NCBI GenBank assembly: GCA_030667765.1
Contig: DAOUVF010000051.1
Coordinates: 1-11,189 of the forward strand
DNA length: 11,189 bases
DNA from: Bacteroides sp.
Lineage (GTDB): Bacteria; Bacteroidota; Bacteroidia; Bacteroidales; SM23-62
Reading direction: 5' to 3'
Positions 1 to 6,078 of this stretch are shown piece after piece; positions within the stretch are counted from its first letter, which is position 1; the number at the start of each line of letters is the position of its first letter. The translations under genes were made by a program, and so were the position numbers. A model generated the notes under the pieces. It ran no database searches. It was given only the letters and a program-made list of their open reading frames with translations, and was not told the DNA's origin.

Positions 1-1228
1 TGGGTGGGGCAGAGGCCAGACTTTCAGGAACGCCCATTTGCAGGTAAAGCCCGCTGTCCCATTCCAGACATCGGGGGGGGCGGCCCAATATATGTTCCCA
101 TACGGCGGGGGTCGGTTGAAGCGGACTCTTTACAAAAGCCCAGGATACAGGAGAAATGGAATCATCAAACTTTCTAAATGGTGGTAACATAAAAGTAGGA
201 GCCCTTTCTGTTGTATCGGTAAAAATATCAAGAAGGAATTCATCCGCATAATAGGTAACCAATCCTTTTTCCTGATAGATCTCTTTCTCAAGGTTAATAT
301 AAGCTGCTATTGATTCTGTATTCCTGACGGTGAGCAACTCATCCAAAAGTGTGCTGAATGCCATGGCATAATCTATCTCCCGGATATTCAGTGTCTCCTG
401 TAGATTTTTGGGGATAAAGTGCCTGATTGAACGGCATAAAATGATCTCCAGTGCGGCCCCGGCAATCAAGAGTTCCGCAGTGGTCGCCTGCATTCTTGTT
501 GAACCGGCTATCGCCATTGGCCCGCAATATAGTTCAAGCACCGTTACCCGGGGATCTTCGATTGCACGTCTTGAACGCTCAATATTTTCAACCAGGACAG
601 ACACTGGATTATTGAATAACAGGAATACTTTTGCACCACGGTCTGCTGCTTCTTCAACTGTTCCCAGTACCGATGATGTTTCACCACCTTCTGTGATTGC
701 GATCAGCATATCTCCGCTTGACATTTCCAGTTCACGTACCTGCTGTTTGCCAAACTCCTGATAGTCTTCAAAATATTCCACCGAACGGATCATTGCATAA
801 TCTCCGCCAGTCATAATGCTGAACACCCTGTCTTCATTTTTCTTAATTTTAATATATATATCAGGATATTTATCTCGCAGATCCCGGAAGAAATACCGCC
901 ACATTGCTTCCAGCAGAATGCTCAGACGGCCGGTAGATCCGCATCCGGAAAAAACAATTTTTACCCCTTTAGCAATCGTATGCACTCCGGCATCGACCAT
1001 TTCCCGGAATTCATTACCCTTCAGGATATTTTTGGCCATGGTTTGAATGTCCCGGTCTACTGATAATAATGATGCTACTCCATCCGCAGGATTTTTTTCA
1101 AATATCAGGTCAATATTCCTTGTTTTGGGATTGGATTGTTCCGTCGGCAACATTCCAAGATGAAACTGTTTTTCATTGTTAAGGAAGTTCTCCGCTTCCT
1201 GTTGAGCTGTATTATTCATATATTTCAT
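1..1228 (-). CDS. SIS-domain sugar-phosphate binding protein, MurQ/GKRP-like (3' end beyond the window)
   Basis: 409 codons are visible with no stop; the C-terminus lies left of base 1. Start ATG at 1228 (an in-frame ATG at 1219 is an alternative; an in-frame TAA lies just upstream of 1228). The N-terminus has LPTEQSNP (27-34), the hallmark start of N-acetylmuramic acid 6-phosphate etherases (MurQ). A SIS glycine/serine motif GCGSTGRL lies at 95-102, SIT/EGGETSS-type phosphate-binding residues at 179-186, and GPMAIAGSTRMQATT at 236-250 matches MurQ GPEVLTGSTRLKAGT. MurQ carries one SIS domain in about 300 residues; this protein continues past 409, as expected of the two-SIS-domain glucokinase regulatory protein (GKRP) type. 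In an ungapped alignment the MurQ catalytic Glu of the DASEC motif falls on Met109, while the second Glu (MurQ VEGAEDD) is kept as E151. I infer binding of a phosphorylated (amino)sugar in the cytoplasm; etherase activity is doubtful. Cytosolic, with no signal peptide. Confidence 0.8.
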   Translation of the reverse strand, partial: MKYMNNTAQQEAENFLNNEKQFHLGMLPTEQSNPKTRNIDLIFEKNPADGVASLLSVDRDIQTMAKNILKGNEFREMVDAGVHTIAKGVKIVFSGCGSTGRLSILLEAMWRYFFRDLRDKYPDIYIKIKKNEDRVFSIMTGGDYAMIRSVEYFEDYQEFGKQQVRELEMSSGDMLIAITEGGETSSVLGTVEEAADRGAKVFLLFNNPVSVLVENIERSRRAIEDPRVTVLELYCGPMAIAGSTRMQATTAELLIAGAALEIILCRSIRHFIPKNLQETLNIREIDYAMAFSTLLDELLTVRNTESIAAYINLEKEIYQEKGLVTYYADEFLLDIFTDTTERAPTFMLPPFRKFDDSISPVSWAFVKSPLQPTPAVWEHILGRPPRCLEWDSGLYLQMGVPESLASAPP

Positions 1229-1257
1229 AGATTAAACTTAATGCTTTTTGAAAGAAT
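1229..1257. promoter_or_regulatory. Short divergent intergenic region
   Basis: Only 29 AT-rich bases separate the start of the SIS gene (minus) from that of the DCC gene (plus). Neither strand has an exact TAnnTTTG box here. The closest are TATATTTC at 1219-1226 on the plus strand (one mismatch, inside the SIS coding start) and TAAGTTTA just ahead of the SIS start on the minus strand (one mismatch, too close to the ATG unless the mRNA is almost leaderless). Promoters for the two genes must therefore overlap each other or the neighbouring coding sequence. Confidence 0.35.
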
Positions 1258-1632
1258 ATGGAGAAGGGAATCGTCATATTTGATGGGTACTGCAACTTTT
1301 GTTCCCGTTCTGTGCTGTTCATAATAAGGAGGGATAAGAAAGGGTATTTCACCTTTGCAGCTTCACAGACACCGGAGGGACAAAATATCATTGGTCTGTA
1401 CCGTCTTGGAGAAATGGCAGAACACTCCATAGTGCTGATCGAACATGGAATTGTCTACCGGAAATCCACAGCAGCTTTGAGGATAGCCAGGCAACTGGGC
1501 AAGGGGTGGCGCCTGTTCTATGTATGCATGATTATTCCACGAAAATTCAGGGATTTTATCTATGACCTGATCGCCCGGAGCAGGTACCGTTTGTTTGGCA
1601 TGAGGGACAGTTGTTTTATGCCGGAAGAATGA
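1258..1632 (+). CDS. DCC-family (DUF393) thiol-disulfide oxidoreductase-like protein
   Basis: 124 residues, a usual length for the family. It opens with EKGIVIFDGYCNFC, so the DxxCxxC signature (D9, C12, C15) directly follows the first beta strand in a thioredoxin-like position. The C-terminal YRLFGMRDSCFMP matches the conserved tail of DCC proteins (YRWFGxRDxCxxP). The family includes B. subtilis YuxK and is assigned a redox role by fold and motif, but substrates are largely unknown. It has no signal peptide, so it is cytoplasmic or membrane-peripheral. It is the only plus-strand gene here, divergent from the SIS gene and convergent with the DUF4924 gene, with 19 bases between the 3' ends and no clear terminator between them. 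Probably monocistronic. Confidence 0.88.
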   Translation: MEKGIVIFDGYCNFCSRSVLFIIRRDKKGYFTFAASQTPEGQNIIGLYRLGEMAEHSIVLIEHGIVYRKSTAALRIARQLGKGWRLFYVCMIIPRKFRDFIYDLIARSRYRLFGMRDSCFMPEE

Positions 1633-1651
1633 CAGGTATTCATCACTTGTA

Positions 1652-2197
1652 TCAGGGCAATTCCTTCAGGCCCTCCTCAATCTCACGGAAGCGGGTTGAC
1701 AAGGCAGCCAGCAGGTTGCTGAAACTGGTCATTGCTGTCTTTGTCTCAGCTGAGATTTCGGATTGCTGCAGCCGGAGCATTAGGTATCCATATAATCCTG
1801 TAAGGCAGACTTCAATCTCGGAATAGTATGTCTCCGGACTTTTCTGTTTGAAACTCTTGATATTTTCACCGGCTTTCTGATAGATCTGCTGGTATTTCTT
1901 CTCATCGGCAGAATGGAGGAGACGCAGGTGAAGGTCATTGAGTTCCCTGATCAGGTTTGTGAGGAATGACATGTGTCCCCTCTCCTGGATGTTCTCGTCT
2001 ATCATCAGTGTGATCAGGTTGGTATACCAGGTACGTATTTCATTGAGCGTTTCATCCGGCAGGCTGAACTTGCTGATTACGATCTTATCTATATGGGAAA
2101 AATTGAACTTTGATGACCTGATCAGGTCCTCAACCTGCCACATGTAGAGAATGAATTCTGCAATGTTCGTTTTTCGTTTTTCCTGTGCAATGATCAT
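1652..2197 (-). CDS. DUF4924 family protein, function unknown
   Basis: 181 residues beginning MIIAQEKRKTNIAEFILYMW, the typical N-terminus of DUF4924 proteins of Bacteroidota. I recognise the family but no function is known. The sequence reads as all-helical and charged, with regions compatible with amphipathic helices (for example 60-115 and 130-180) and no membrane segment or signal peptide. A short motif MWQVEDLIR (19-27) precedes an acidic/basic stretch. The start ATG at 2197 lies 11 bases after the stop of the Hsp15-like gene with no Shine-Dalgarno match, so it is probably the last gene of that transcript. Its place beside an RNA-binding S4 gene and close to pth and rplY hints at a link to translation, but that is only guilt by association. 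Confidence 0.82.
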   Translation of the reverse strand: MIIAQEKRKTNIAEFILYMWQVEDLIRSSKFNFSHIDKIVISKFSLPDETLNEIRTWYTNLITLMIDENIQERGHMSFLTNLIRELNDLHLRLLHSADEKKYQQIYQKAGENIKSFKQKSPETYYSEIEVCLTGLYGYLMLRLQQSEISAETKTAMTSFSNLLAALSTRFREIEEGLKELP

Positions 2198-2208
2198 AAG
2201 CTGAATAC

Positions 2209-2589
2209 TTAGTCCTCCCTGAGTTTATCCATGGTCCGTCTTTCCTTCTTGGTAGGACGGCCGCTGCCTTTATCCCGGCTTATAAAAAATGTTTCCCTGA
2301 CCTTCAGTTTTTCCAGCTCCTGTTCAGGGGTGATATCTTCAATATAGTCTTTCACCAGCCTGGCTGATAACCTTTTGGCAAGCAGGCCGGTCACCTTGAA
2401 GGAATAAACAACCGGGGGTCTTTTGACCTGAATGATATCATTGATCCTGAGTACCCTGGATGGTTTTACAGGCTGTTCCCGGATCAGGATCCTTCCTTTT
2501 TTACAGGCCTCCGTGGCCTGGTTCCGGGTTTTGAAGATCCTGACGGCCCATAGCCATTTATCGACCCTGATCTGCTTATCGATCAGCAT
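2209..2589 (-). CDS. hslR: S4-domain RNA-binding protein, Hsp15 (HslR) family
   Basis: 126 residues. An S4 RNA-binding fold spans about 6-65: RVDKWLWAVRIFKTRNQAT (8-26) is the classic S4 helix-loop start, followed by KGRILI and the NDIIQVKR strand. A basic, lysine/arginine-rich tail (SGRPTKKERRTMDKL) closes the protein, as in E. coli Hsp15 (133 residues). Hsp15 binds the 50S subunit carrying a nascent chain after abortive translation and helps recycle it; that role is inferred here from family only. The start at 2589 is preceded by a perfect AGGAGG six bases upstream. It lies 14 bases behind the response-regulator stop, so it is probably co-transcribed with it. Confidence 0.85.
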   Translation of the reverse strand: MLIDKQIRVDKWLWAVRIFKTRNQATEACKKGRILIREQPVKPSRVLRINDIIQVKRPPVVYSFKVTGLLAKRLSARLVKDYIEDITPEQELEKLKVRETFFISRDKGSGRPTKKERRTMDKLRED

Positions 2590-2595
2590 TTTAAT

Positions 2596-2601
2596 CCTCC
2601 T
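2596..2601 (-). promoter_or_regulatory. Strong Shine-Dalgarno AGGAGG of the Hsp15-like gene
   Basis: The minus strand reads AGGAGG-ATTAAA-ATG, a perfect anti-16S match with a six-base spacer, just after the response-regulator TAG. Most genes in this window lack such a site, so it fixes the start and suggests relatively strong initiation. Confidence 0.7.
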
Positions 2602-2603
2602 CT

Positions 2604-3308
2604 CTACTCGCTAACCTCCAGCATGAAGCCTGTCCTGTGTATATTGGTAATGTTCACCGCAGGATCATCAGAGAGAAATTTACGGAGTTTGGTGATATAA
2701 ACATCCATGCTGCGTCCCATGAAATAATCATCCTCTCCCCATATCATCTTCAGGGCAATCTCCCGCCTGAGTATCTTGTTCTTGTTAATGCACAAAAGTC
2801 GTAAAACCTCAGCTTCCTTCTTGGTAAGTCTTTTCTCACCCTTTGGACCATTTAATAATTGTTTGGAGTAGTCGAACTTATACTTTCCCAATTCATATAC
2901 TGTTTCTTTCTCCCCGTTCAGCAGGCTGAGCCTGGTCCTCCTGAGAATGGCTTCAATCCGGAGGTTCAGCTCTTCGGTGCTGAACGGTTTGGTCATATAA
3001 TCATCACCTCCGATCTTAAAACCTTTTATCCTATCCTCTTTCAGGTTTTTGGCAGTCAGAAAAACAATGGGTACGACATCATTGATCACACGGATCTCTT
3101 CTGCCAGAGTGAACCCATCTTTAAAGGGCATCATAATATCCAGTATGCAAATATCAAATTTGCCATTTTTAAATAGCTCCAGTCCCGCCTCACCGTTCTC
3201 GGCATGCTGCACACTATATCCTGACATGGTTAGAAAATCGGTTAGTACAAAGCCCAGGTTTTTATCATCCTCGACAAGGAGGATGTTTGCTTTGGATTTT
3301 TTCTTCAT
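2604..3308 (-). CDS. OmpR/PhoB-family response regulator
   Basis: 234 residues. The receiver domain (about 7-122) has the acidic pocket E13/D14/D15, phospho-acceptor D57 in LDIMMP, the switch residue T85 and K107 in KPFS. The C-terminal winged-helix DNA-binding domain (about 136-232) ends in the usual ITNIHRTGFML wing and includes SMDVYITKLRK, which fits the recognition helix region. I chose the ATG at 3308 (MKKKSKANILLVEDD). An in-frame start at 3374 would add 22 hydrophobic residues not typical of receivers and would overlap the kinase gene. It lies 31 bases downstream of the histidine kinase, with which it must pair. A 7-bp-stem inverted repeat ends three bases before the ATG. It resembles the RprY-like regulators of Bacteroidota, but the regulon is unknown. 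Confidence 0.93.
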   Translation of the reverse strand: MKKKSKANILLVEDDKNLGFVLTDFLTMSGYSVQHAENGEAGLELFKNGKFDICILDIMMPFKDGFTLAEEIRVINDVVPIVFLTAKNLKEDRIKGFKIGGDDYMTKPFSTEELNLRIEAILRRTRLSLLNGEKETVYELGKYKFDYSKQLLNGPKGEKRLTKKEAEVLRLLCINKNKILRREIALKMIWGEDDYFMGRSMDVYITKLRKFLSDDPAVNITNIHRTGFMLEVSE

Positions 3309-3311
3309 GGT

Positions 3312-3330
3312 ATTAGCTTGATCAGCTAAT
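3312..3330 (-). repeat. Inverted repeat abutting the response-regulator start codon
   Basis: The 31-base gap between kinase and regulator holds ATTAGCT-GATCA-AGCTAAT (minus strand), a perfect 7-bp stem with a 5-base loop, ending three bases before the ATG. It could be an RNA hairpin that covers the ribosome entry site or a palindromic operator. A 7-bp stem alone could arise by chance in 11 kb; its position is what makes it notable. Confidence 0.4.
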
Positions 3331-3339
3331 TTAAAGAAA

Positions 3340-4620
3340 TTATATGGGCGTATCAAGAGGAAGGTAAATATCAAAGCGGCTGCCCTTGTTGATTTCGCTT
3401 TTTACCTCTATGTGTCCACCGTGGGCATCCACCATGTTTTTAACGTAATACAAGCCCAGGCCGAATCCTTTTACATTGTGAATATTTCCCGTTGGGATCC
3501 TGTAAAATTTATCAAAAATGTGTTTTATTGTTTCTTTCGACATGCCAATCCCATTATCCTCTATGGATAATAATATTCCTTCCTGTTTATTATTGGTCTG
3601 AATATCCAGGGAGGTTCCGTTACTGGAGTATTTGATAGCATTGTCTACCAGGTTGGTAACAACATTCTTAATATGCATTTCATCCGCATTGAGTATGAAC
3701 TGGTCAGCATCAAAATGATAATTTACTGTTGTTACTTCCTCACACTGATCGAAACATAGGTGCTGGACGGTATTCTTGACCAGCTGGTGCAGATCAAATT
3801 CTGATTTGGTAAGGCTGAATTCATCCCTGTCAAGCCTGGCCACCTGCAGGACACGGTCTACCTGTCCCCTCATCCGGATGTTCTCATCATAAATGATCTT
3901 TAAATACTTTTTAATCCTTTCCGGCGAGGCGTCTGCATTCGTATGCAACAATACCTCGGATGCAAGTGAAATGGTAGATATCGGGGTTTTGAACTCGTGG
4001 GTCATGTTGTTGATGAAATCATTTTTAATCTCCGACAGCTTTTTCTGTTTTATGATCGTGTTAATGATATACATGAAAGTGAAAATGAGGATCAGGAAGA
4101 AGATGGCCGTAAAGATCAGCCAGACTGACATCTCAACAAGCACCACTTTACGCTGTGAAGGGAAATACACTTCCAGGTGGAAAAATTCTTCCTTCCAGAG
4201 GCAGGAAAGGCATGCCTTATGGCAATCCTTTTTCAATGATTTTGGAATGATTTCCGAGGAGGAATAAATAATGGAGTCATTGCTTGTCTTGAGAATCGCA
4301 TATTCAAAGTCCGGATCAAGTTTGTGATAATCTATATATTGCATGAGCAGGGAAGCCAGCAAAGTAGTATCAATCACTTCAAAAAAGGTAATTGTTGGTT
4401 GGGCTGCTGAATAAAATGGGTTCTCTGACCGGTTCAACTCAGAGTCATTGGCGTTGACCAATCCATCGATAACTTCTTCCAGGGCCATATCAACCCTGTG
4501 GTCATGTTGTTCCTGGACCAGATTGATGGCATTCCAGACCCAGGAACACTGGGTGATGGTCAGGCCAAGCAGTGAAATGGAAGCGGCCAGGATAATGATG
4601 GTGATTTGGGATTTTTGCAT
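3340..4620 (-). CDS. Membrane sensor histidine kinase of a two-component system
   Basis: 426 residues. TM1 is about 7-24 and TM2 about 163-187, bounding an extracytoplasmic sensor of about 135 residues. There is no HAMP or PAS: the HisKA domain follows TM2 almost directly, with H208 in NNMTHEFKTP as the phosphorylated histidine. The HATPase domain has the N box (NLVDNAIKYS, 323-332), G1 (DNGIGM, 355-360), F box (FDKFYR, 369-374) and G2 (GFGLGL, 385-390), so all catalytic motifs are present. The sensor contains DCHKACLSC (132-140), i.e. Cys133, Cys137 and Cys140, just before the segment returning to TM2. These could form a disulfide or bind metal; this is inference. The start ATG at 4620 follows a weak GAGG. 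It is the first gene of the kinase-regulator pair, with its own candidate promoter and direct repeats upstream. Confidence 0.94.
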   Translation of the reverse strand: MQKSQITIIILAASISLLGLTITQCSWVWNAINLVQEQHDHRVDMALEEVIDGLVNANDSELNRSENPFYSAAQPTITFFEVIDTTLLASLLMQYIDYHKLDPDFEYAILKTSNDSIIYSSSEIIPKSLKKDCHKACLSCLWKEEFFHLEVYFPSQRKVVLVEMSVWLIFTAIFFLILIFTFMYIINTIIKQKKLSEIKNDFINNMTHEFKTPISTISLASEVLLHTNADASPERIKKYLKIIYDENIRMRGQVDRVLQVARLDRDEFSLTKSEFDLHQLVKNTVQHLCFDQCEEVTTVNYHFDADQFILNADEMHIKNVVTNLVDNAIKYSSNGTSLDIQTNNKQEGILLSIEDNGIGMSKETIKHIFDKFYRIPTGNIHNVKGFGLGLYYVKNMVDAHGGHIEVKSEINKGSRFDIYLPLDTPI

Positions 4621-4636
4621 GCCTCTTTTGCCAGCA

Positions 4637-4644
4637 CAAATATA
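4637..4644 (-). promoter_or_regulatory. Candidate -7 promoter element TATATTTG upstream of the kinase
   Basis: The minus strand reads TATATTTG, an exact match to the Bacteroidota -7 consensus TAnnTTTG, 16 bases before the kinase ATG. That would give a 5' leader of roughly 10 bases. No good -33 TTTG sits at the usual spacing (about 19-21). The TGTTAAAG repeats lie further upstream, so an activator-dependent promoter is plausible. Confidence 0.45.
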
Positions 4645-4669
4645 CGGGTAAAAAGGGCTGGTGTTCAGG

Positions 4670-4688
4670 CTTTAACAAATCTTTAACA
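4670..4688 (-). promoter_or_regulatory. Direct repeat TGTTAAAG x2, candidate OmpR-family operator
   Basis: On the minus strand two identical octamers TGTTAAAG lie at 4681-4688 and 4670-4677, exactly 11 bp apart, i.e. one helical turn. PhoB/OmpR-family regulators bind head-to-tail to such 11-bp-spaced direct repeats (PhoB box: two CTGTCA-like units). The pair is 25 bp upstream of the TATATTTG element and immediately precedes the operon encoding an OmpR-type regulator, which fits autoregulation. Binding is inferred. Confidence 0.45.
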
Positions 4689-4720
4689 GGCCTGTGGACA
4701 AAGGGTTCTGGAAGGTTTTG

Positions 4721-5284
4721 TCAGCGGTTGTTGAACTGGTTCATGGTCCGTTCCACTCCTATGGTGCCGAAGCTTAAAATAATATCATTGGCGACCTTGA
4801 TCTGTTCCGCAAGATCATCTTCTTCCTCGGTTGTCCATTCACCAAGGACATGTCTCACCTGGCTGCCGGGAAAGAATTCATTTCCGATCCCGAACCTGAG
4901 GCGTGCATATTGCCGGGTGCCCAGGATCTGGTTGATATGAGCCAGGCCGTTATGTCCTCCGTCTCCCCCGTACGGGCGAAGGCGTAATGTGCCGAATGGG
5001 AGAGCCAGGTCATCTACTACGACCAGCAGCCGGTCCACCGGCACCTTCTCCTTTTTCATCCAGTAATGTACCGCCCTGCCACTCAGATTTACATAGGTGG
5101 TGGGTTTGATCAGAACGAAAATCCTGCTTTTGTATTTCAGGTTTGCTGAGAATGCCAGGCGGGTATCCTTAAAATGAATATTGGATGCACTGGCCAGTGC
5201 ATCCAATATTGTAAAACCTATATTGTGCCTTGTACCGGAGTATTCCTCTCCAATATTGCCGAGCCCAGCAATCAGGTATTTCAA
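4721..5284 (-). CDS. pth: Peptidyl-tRNA hydrolase, TTG start
   Basis: 187 residues, normal for bacterial Pth. It hydrolyses the ester bond of peptidyl-tRNAs released by stalled ribosomes and is essential in most bacteria. Catalytic and substrate residues are present: N10, H20 in GTRHNIGF, N66 in TYVNLSG, D92 in VVVDDLALPFG and N112 in GGHNGL. The first codon of the family's conserved N-terminus (KYLIAGLGN) is TTG. There is no ATG or GTG before it: in the same frame the rplY stop TAA lies only 12 bases upstream, and the next ATG is codon 76. No good Shine-Dalgarno sits at the proper distance (GAAGGA is about 15 bases away), so translation may depend on coupling to rplY. Codons 25-36 form a perfect palindrome at the DNA level (separate entry). 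Confidence 0.95.
   Translation of the reverse strand: MKYLIAGLGNIGEEYSGTRHNIGFTILDALASASNIHFKDTRLAFSANLKYKSRIFVLIKPTTYVNLSGRAVHYWMKKEKVPVDRLLVVVDDLALPFGTLRLRPYGGDGGHNGLAHINQILGTRQYARLRFGIGNEFFPGSQVRHVLGEWTTEEEDDLAEQIKVANDIILSFGTIGVERTMNQFNNR
5177..5210. repeat. Perfect 34-bp palindrome inside pth
   Basis: The left arm AATATTGGATGCACTGG (5177-5193) is followed with no spacer by its exact reverse complement (5194-5210). The flanking bases (G at 5176, G at 5211) break the symmetry. It encodes residues 25-36 of Pth, ILDALASASNI, which is normal protein sequence for this family, so the symmetry rests on codon choice rather than on foreign sequence. In RNA it would form a hairpin of about 15 bp with a 4-base loop, starting about 75 bases after the start codon. 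In DNA it could extrude as a cruciform. Confidence 0.95.
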
Positions 5285-5296
5285 GGGAACTGTATT

Positions 5297-5989
5297 TTAT
5301 CCTTCCTTGTAGAATTCTTTCTTGGAAGATCCTTCCTCTTCGGCAGCGGGAGCCTCGTCGGTCGGAAGAGCTTCTCCTTCTTCGACTTCTTCAGCAGCGA
5401 CTTCCTCAACTTCTTCGGGCAGGGCTTCGCGTAAGCCTTTCGCAATCAGTCGTGATGAGACAACACCAACCACCATAGCCCTTGGCGGGTCCAGGATCTC
5501 AAGATTATCATAGACAAGGTCGCTAATTTTCATGCTTTCACCTATGTTCAGGTCCGTAAGATCTATTTCGAGCCTGTCCGGCATGTCCTTAATCAAACCG
5601 TTCACCTTCAGATAACGCCTTCTCTGCCTTAGTTTTCCGCCTTCAAGTAATCCCACTGAACTGCCTGTTAACCTGACAGGTAGATTGACGGTTACTTTCT
5701 TGTCCGGGAAGACCTGTACAAAATCAATATGAATGATACTGTCACTTACCGGGTGGAATTGGATCTCCTGCATGACGGCATCAAAAGCCTGTCCGTCAAC
5801 TTCAAGTTTCACCAGAAATACATCCGGTGTATAGACGAGCTTCTTGAACTGGTTCTCATGAGCAGAGAAATGCAGATTCTTTTCTCCACCATAAATTACG
5901 CAGGGGACAATCCCTTGTTTCCTCAGGTCTTTGGATTCCTTCTTCCCAAGATCCTGGCGAAGGGACCCCTTGATTTCTAATGTTTTCAT
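5297..5989 (-). CDS. rplY: 50S ribosomal protein L25, Ctc (general stress protein) form
   Basis: 230 residues. The N-terminal L25 domain (about 4-92) includes LRKQGIVPCVIYGG (22-35) and the IIHIDFVQV strand (85-93). The C-terminal TL5/Ctc domain (about 97-182) includes NLPVRLTGSSVGLLEGG. A low-complexity Glu/Ala-rich tail (187-221) ends in KKEFYKEG. L25 binds 5S rRNA in the large subunit; the two-domain form is the common one outside gamma-proteobacteria. ATG at 5989, preceded by an A/T-rich leader without a clear Shine-Dalgarno. It lies 102 bases after prs with a candidate promoter in the gap, and 12 bases before pth in the same reading frame, so the two are surely co-transcribed. Confidence 0.95.
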   Translation of the reverse strand: MKTLEIKGSLRQDLGKKESKDLRKQGIVPCVIYGGEKNLHFSAHENQFKKLVYTPDVFLVKLEVDGQAFDAVMQEIQFHPVSDSIIHIDFVQVFPDKKVTVNLPVRLTGSSVGLLEGGKLRQRRRYLKVNGLIKDMPDRLEIDLTDLNIGESMKISDLVYDNLEILDPPRAMVVGVVSSRLIAKGLREALPEEVEEVAAEEVEEGEALPTDEAPAAEEEGSSKKEFYKEG

Positions 5990-6078
5990 TTTAACAATTT
6001 ATAAAGTGCTACTCAGAATTAAAGGGCGCTAATTCCCCATCACACACGCTTAGAAATTATCCCTAAAAAAAAGACCCG

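Noticed and set aside
1..1228. The SIS gene as a frameshifted pseudogene at the G8 tract
   Set aside because: The frame stays open on both sides of the tract to the window edge, with plausible protein sequence.
1633..1651. Bidirectional terminator between the DCC and DUF4924 genes
   Set aside because: The 19-base gap has no stem-loop with a T tract that I could find.
3309..3374. N-terminal extension of the response regulator from an upstream start
   Set aside because: It adds hydrophobic residues not found in receiver domains and overlaps the kinase gene; the start at 3308 gives the normal N-terminus.
5029..5042. GCCGGT-CC-ACCGGC inverted repeat in pth
   Set aside because: A 6-bp stem is expected a few times by chance in 11 kb, and it has no notable position.
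5177..5210. The pth palindrome as an inserted mobile element end or attachment site
   Set aside because: The reading frame and Pth family sequence continue normally across it, so nothing has been inserted.
5174..5478. Plus-strand open frames opposite rplY and pth
   Set aside because: Ser/Leu/Phe-rich readings that arise from the complement of the Glu/Ala-rich L25 tail.
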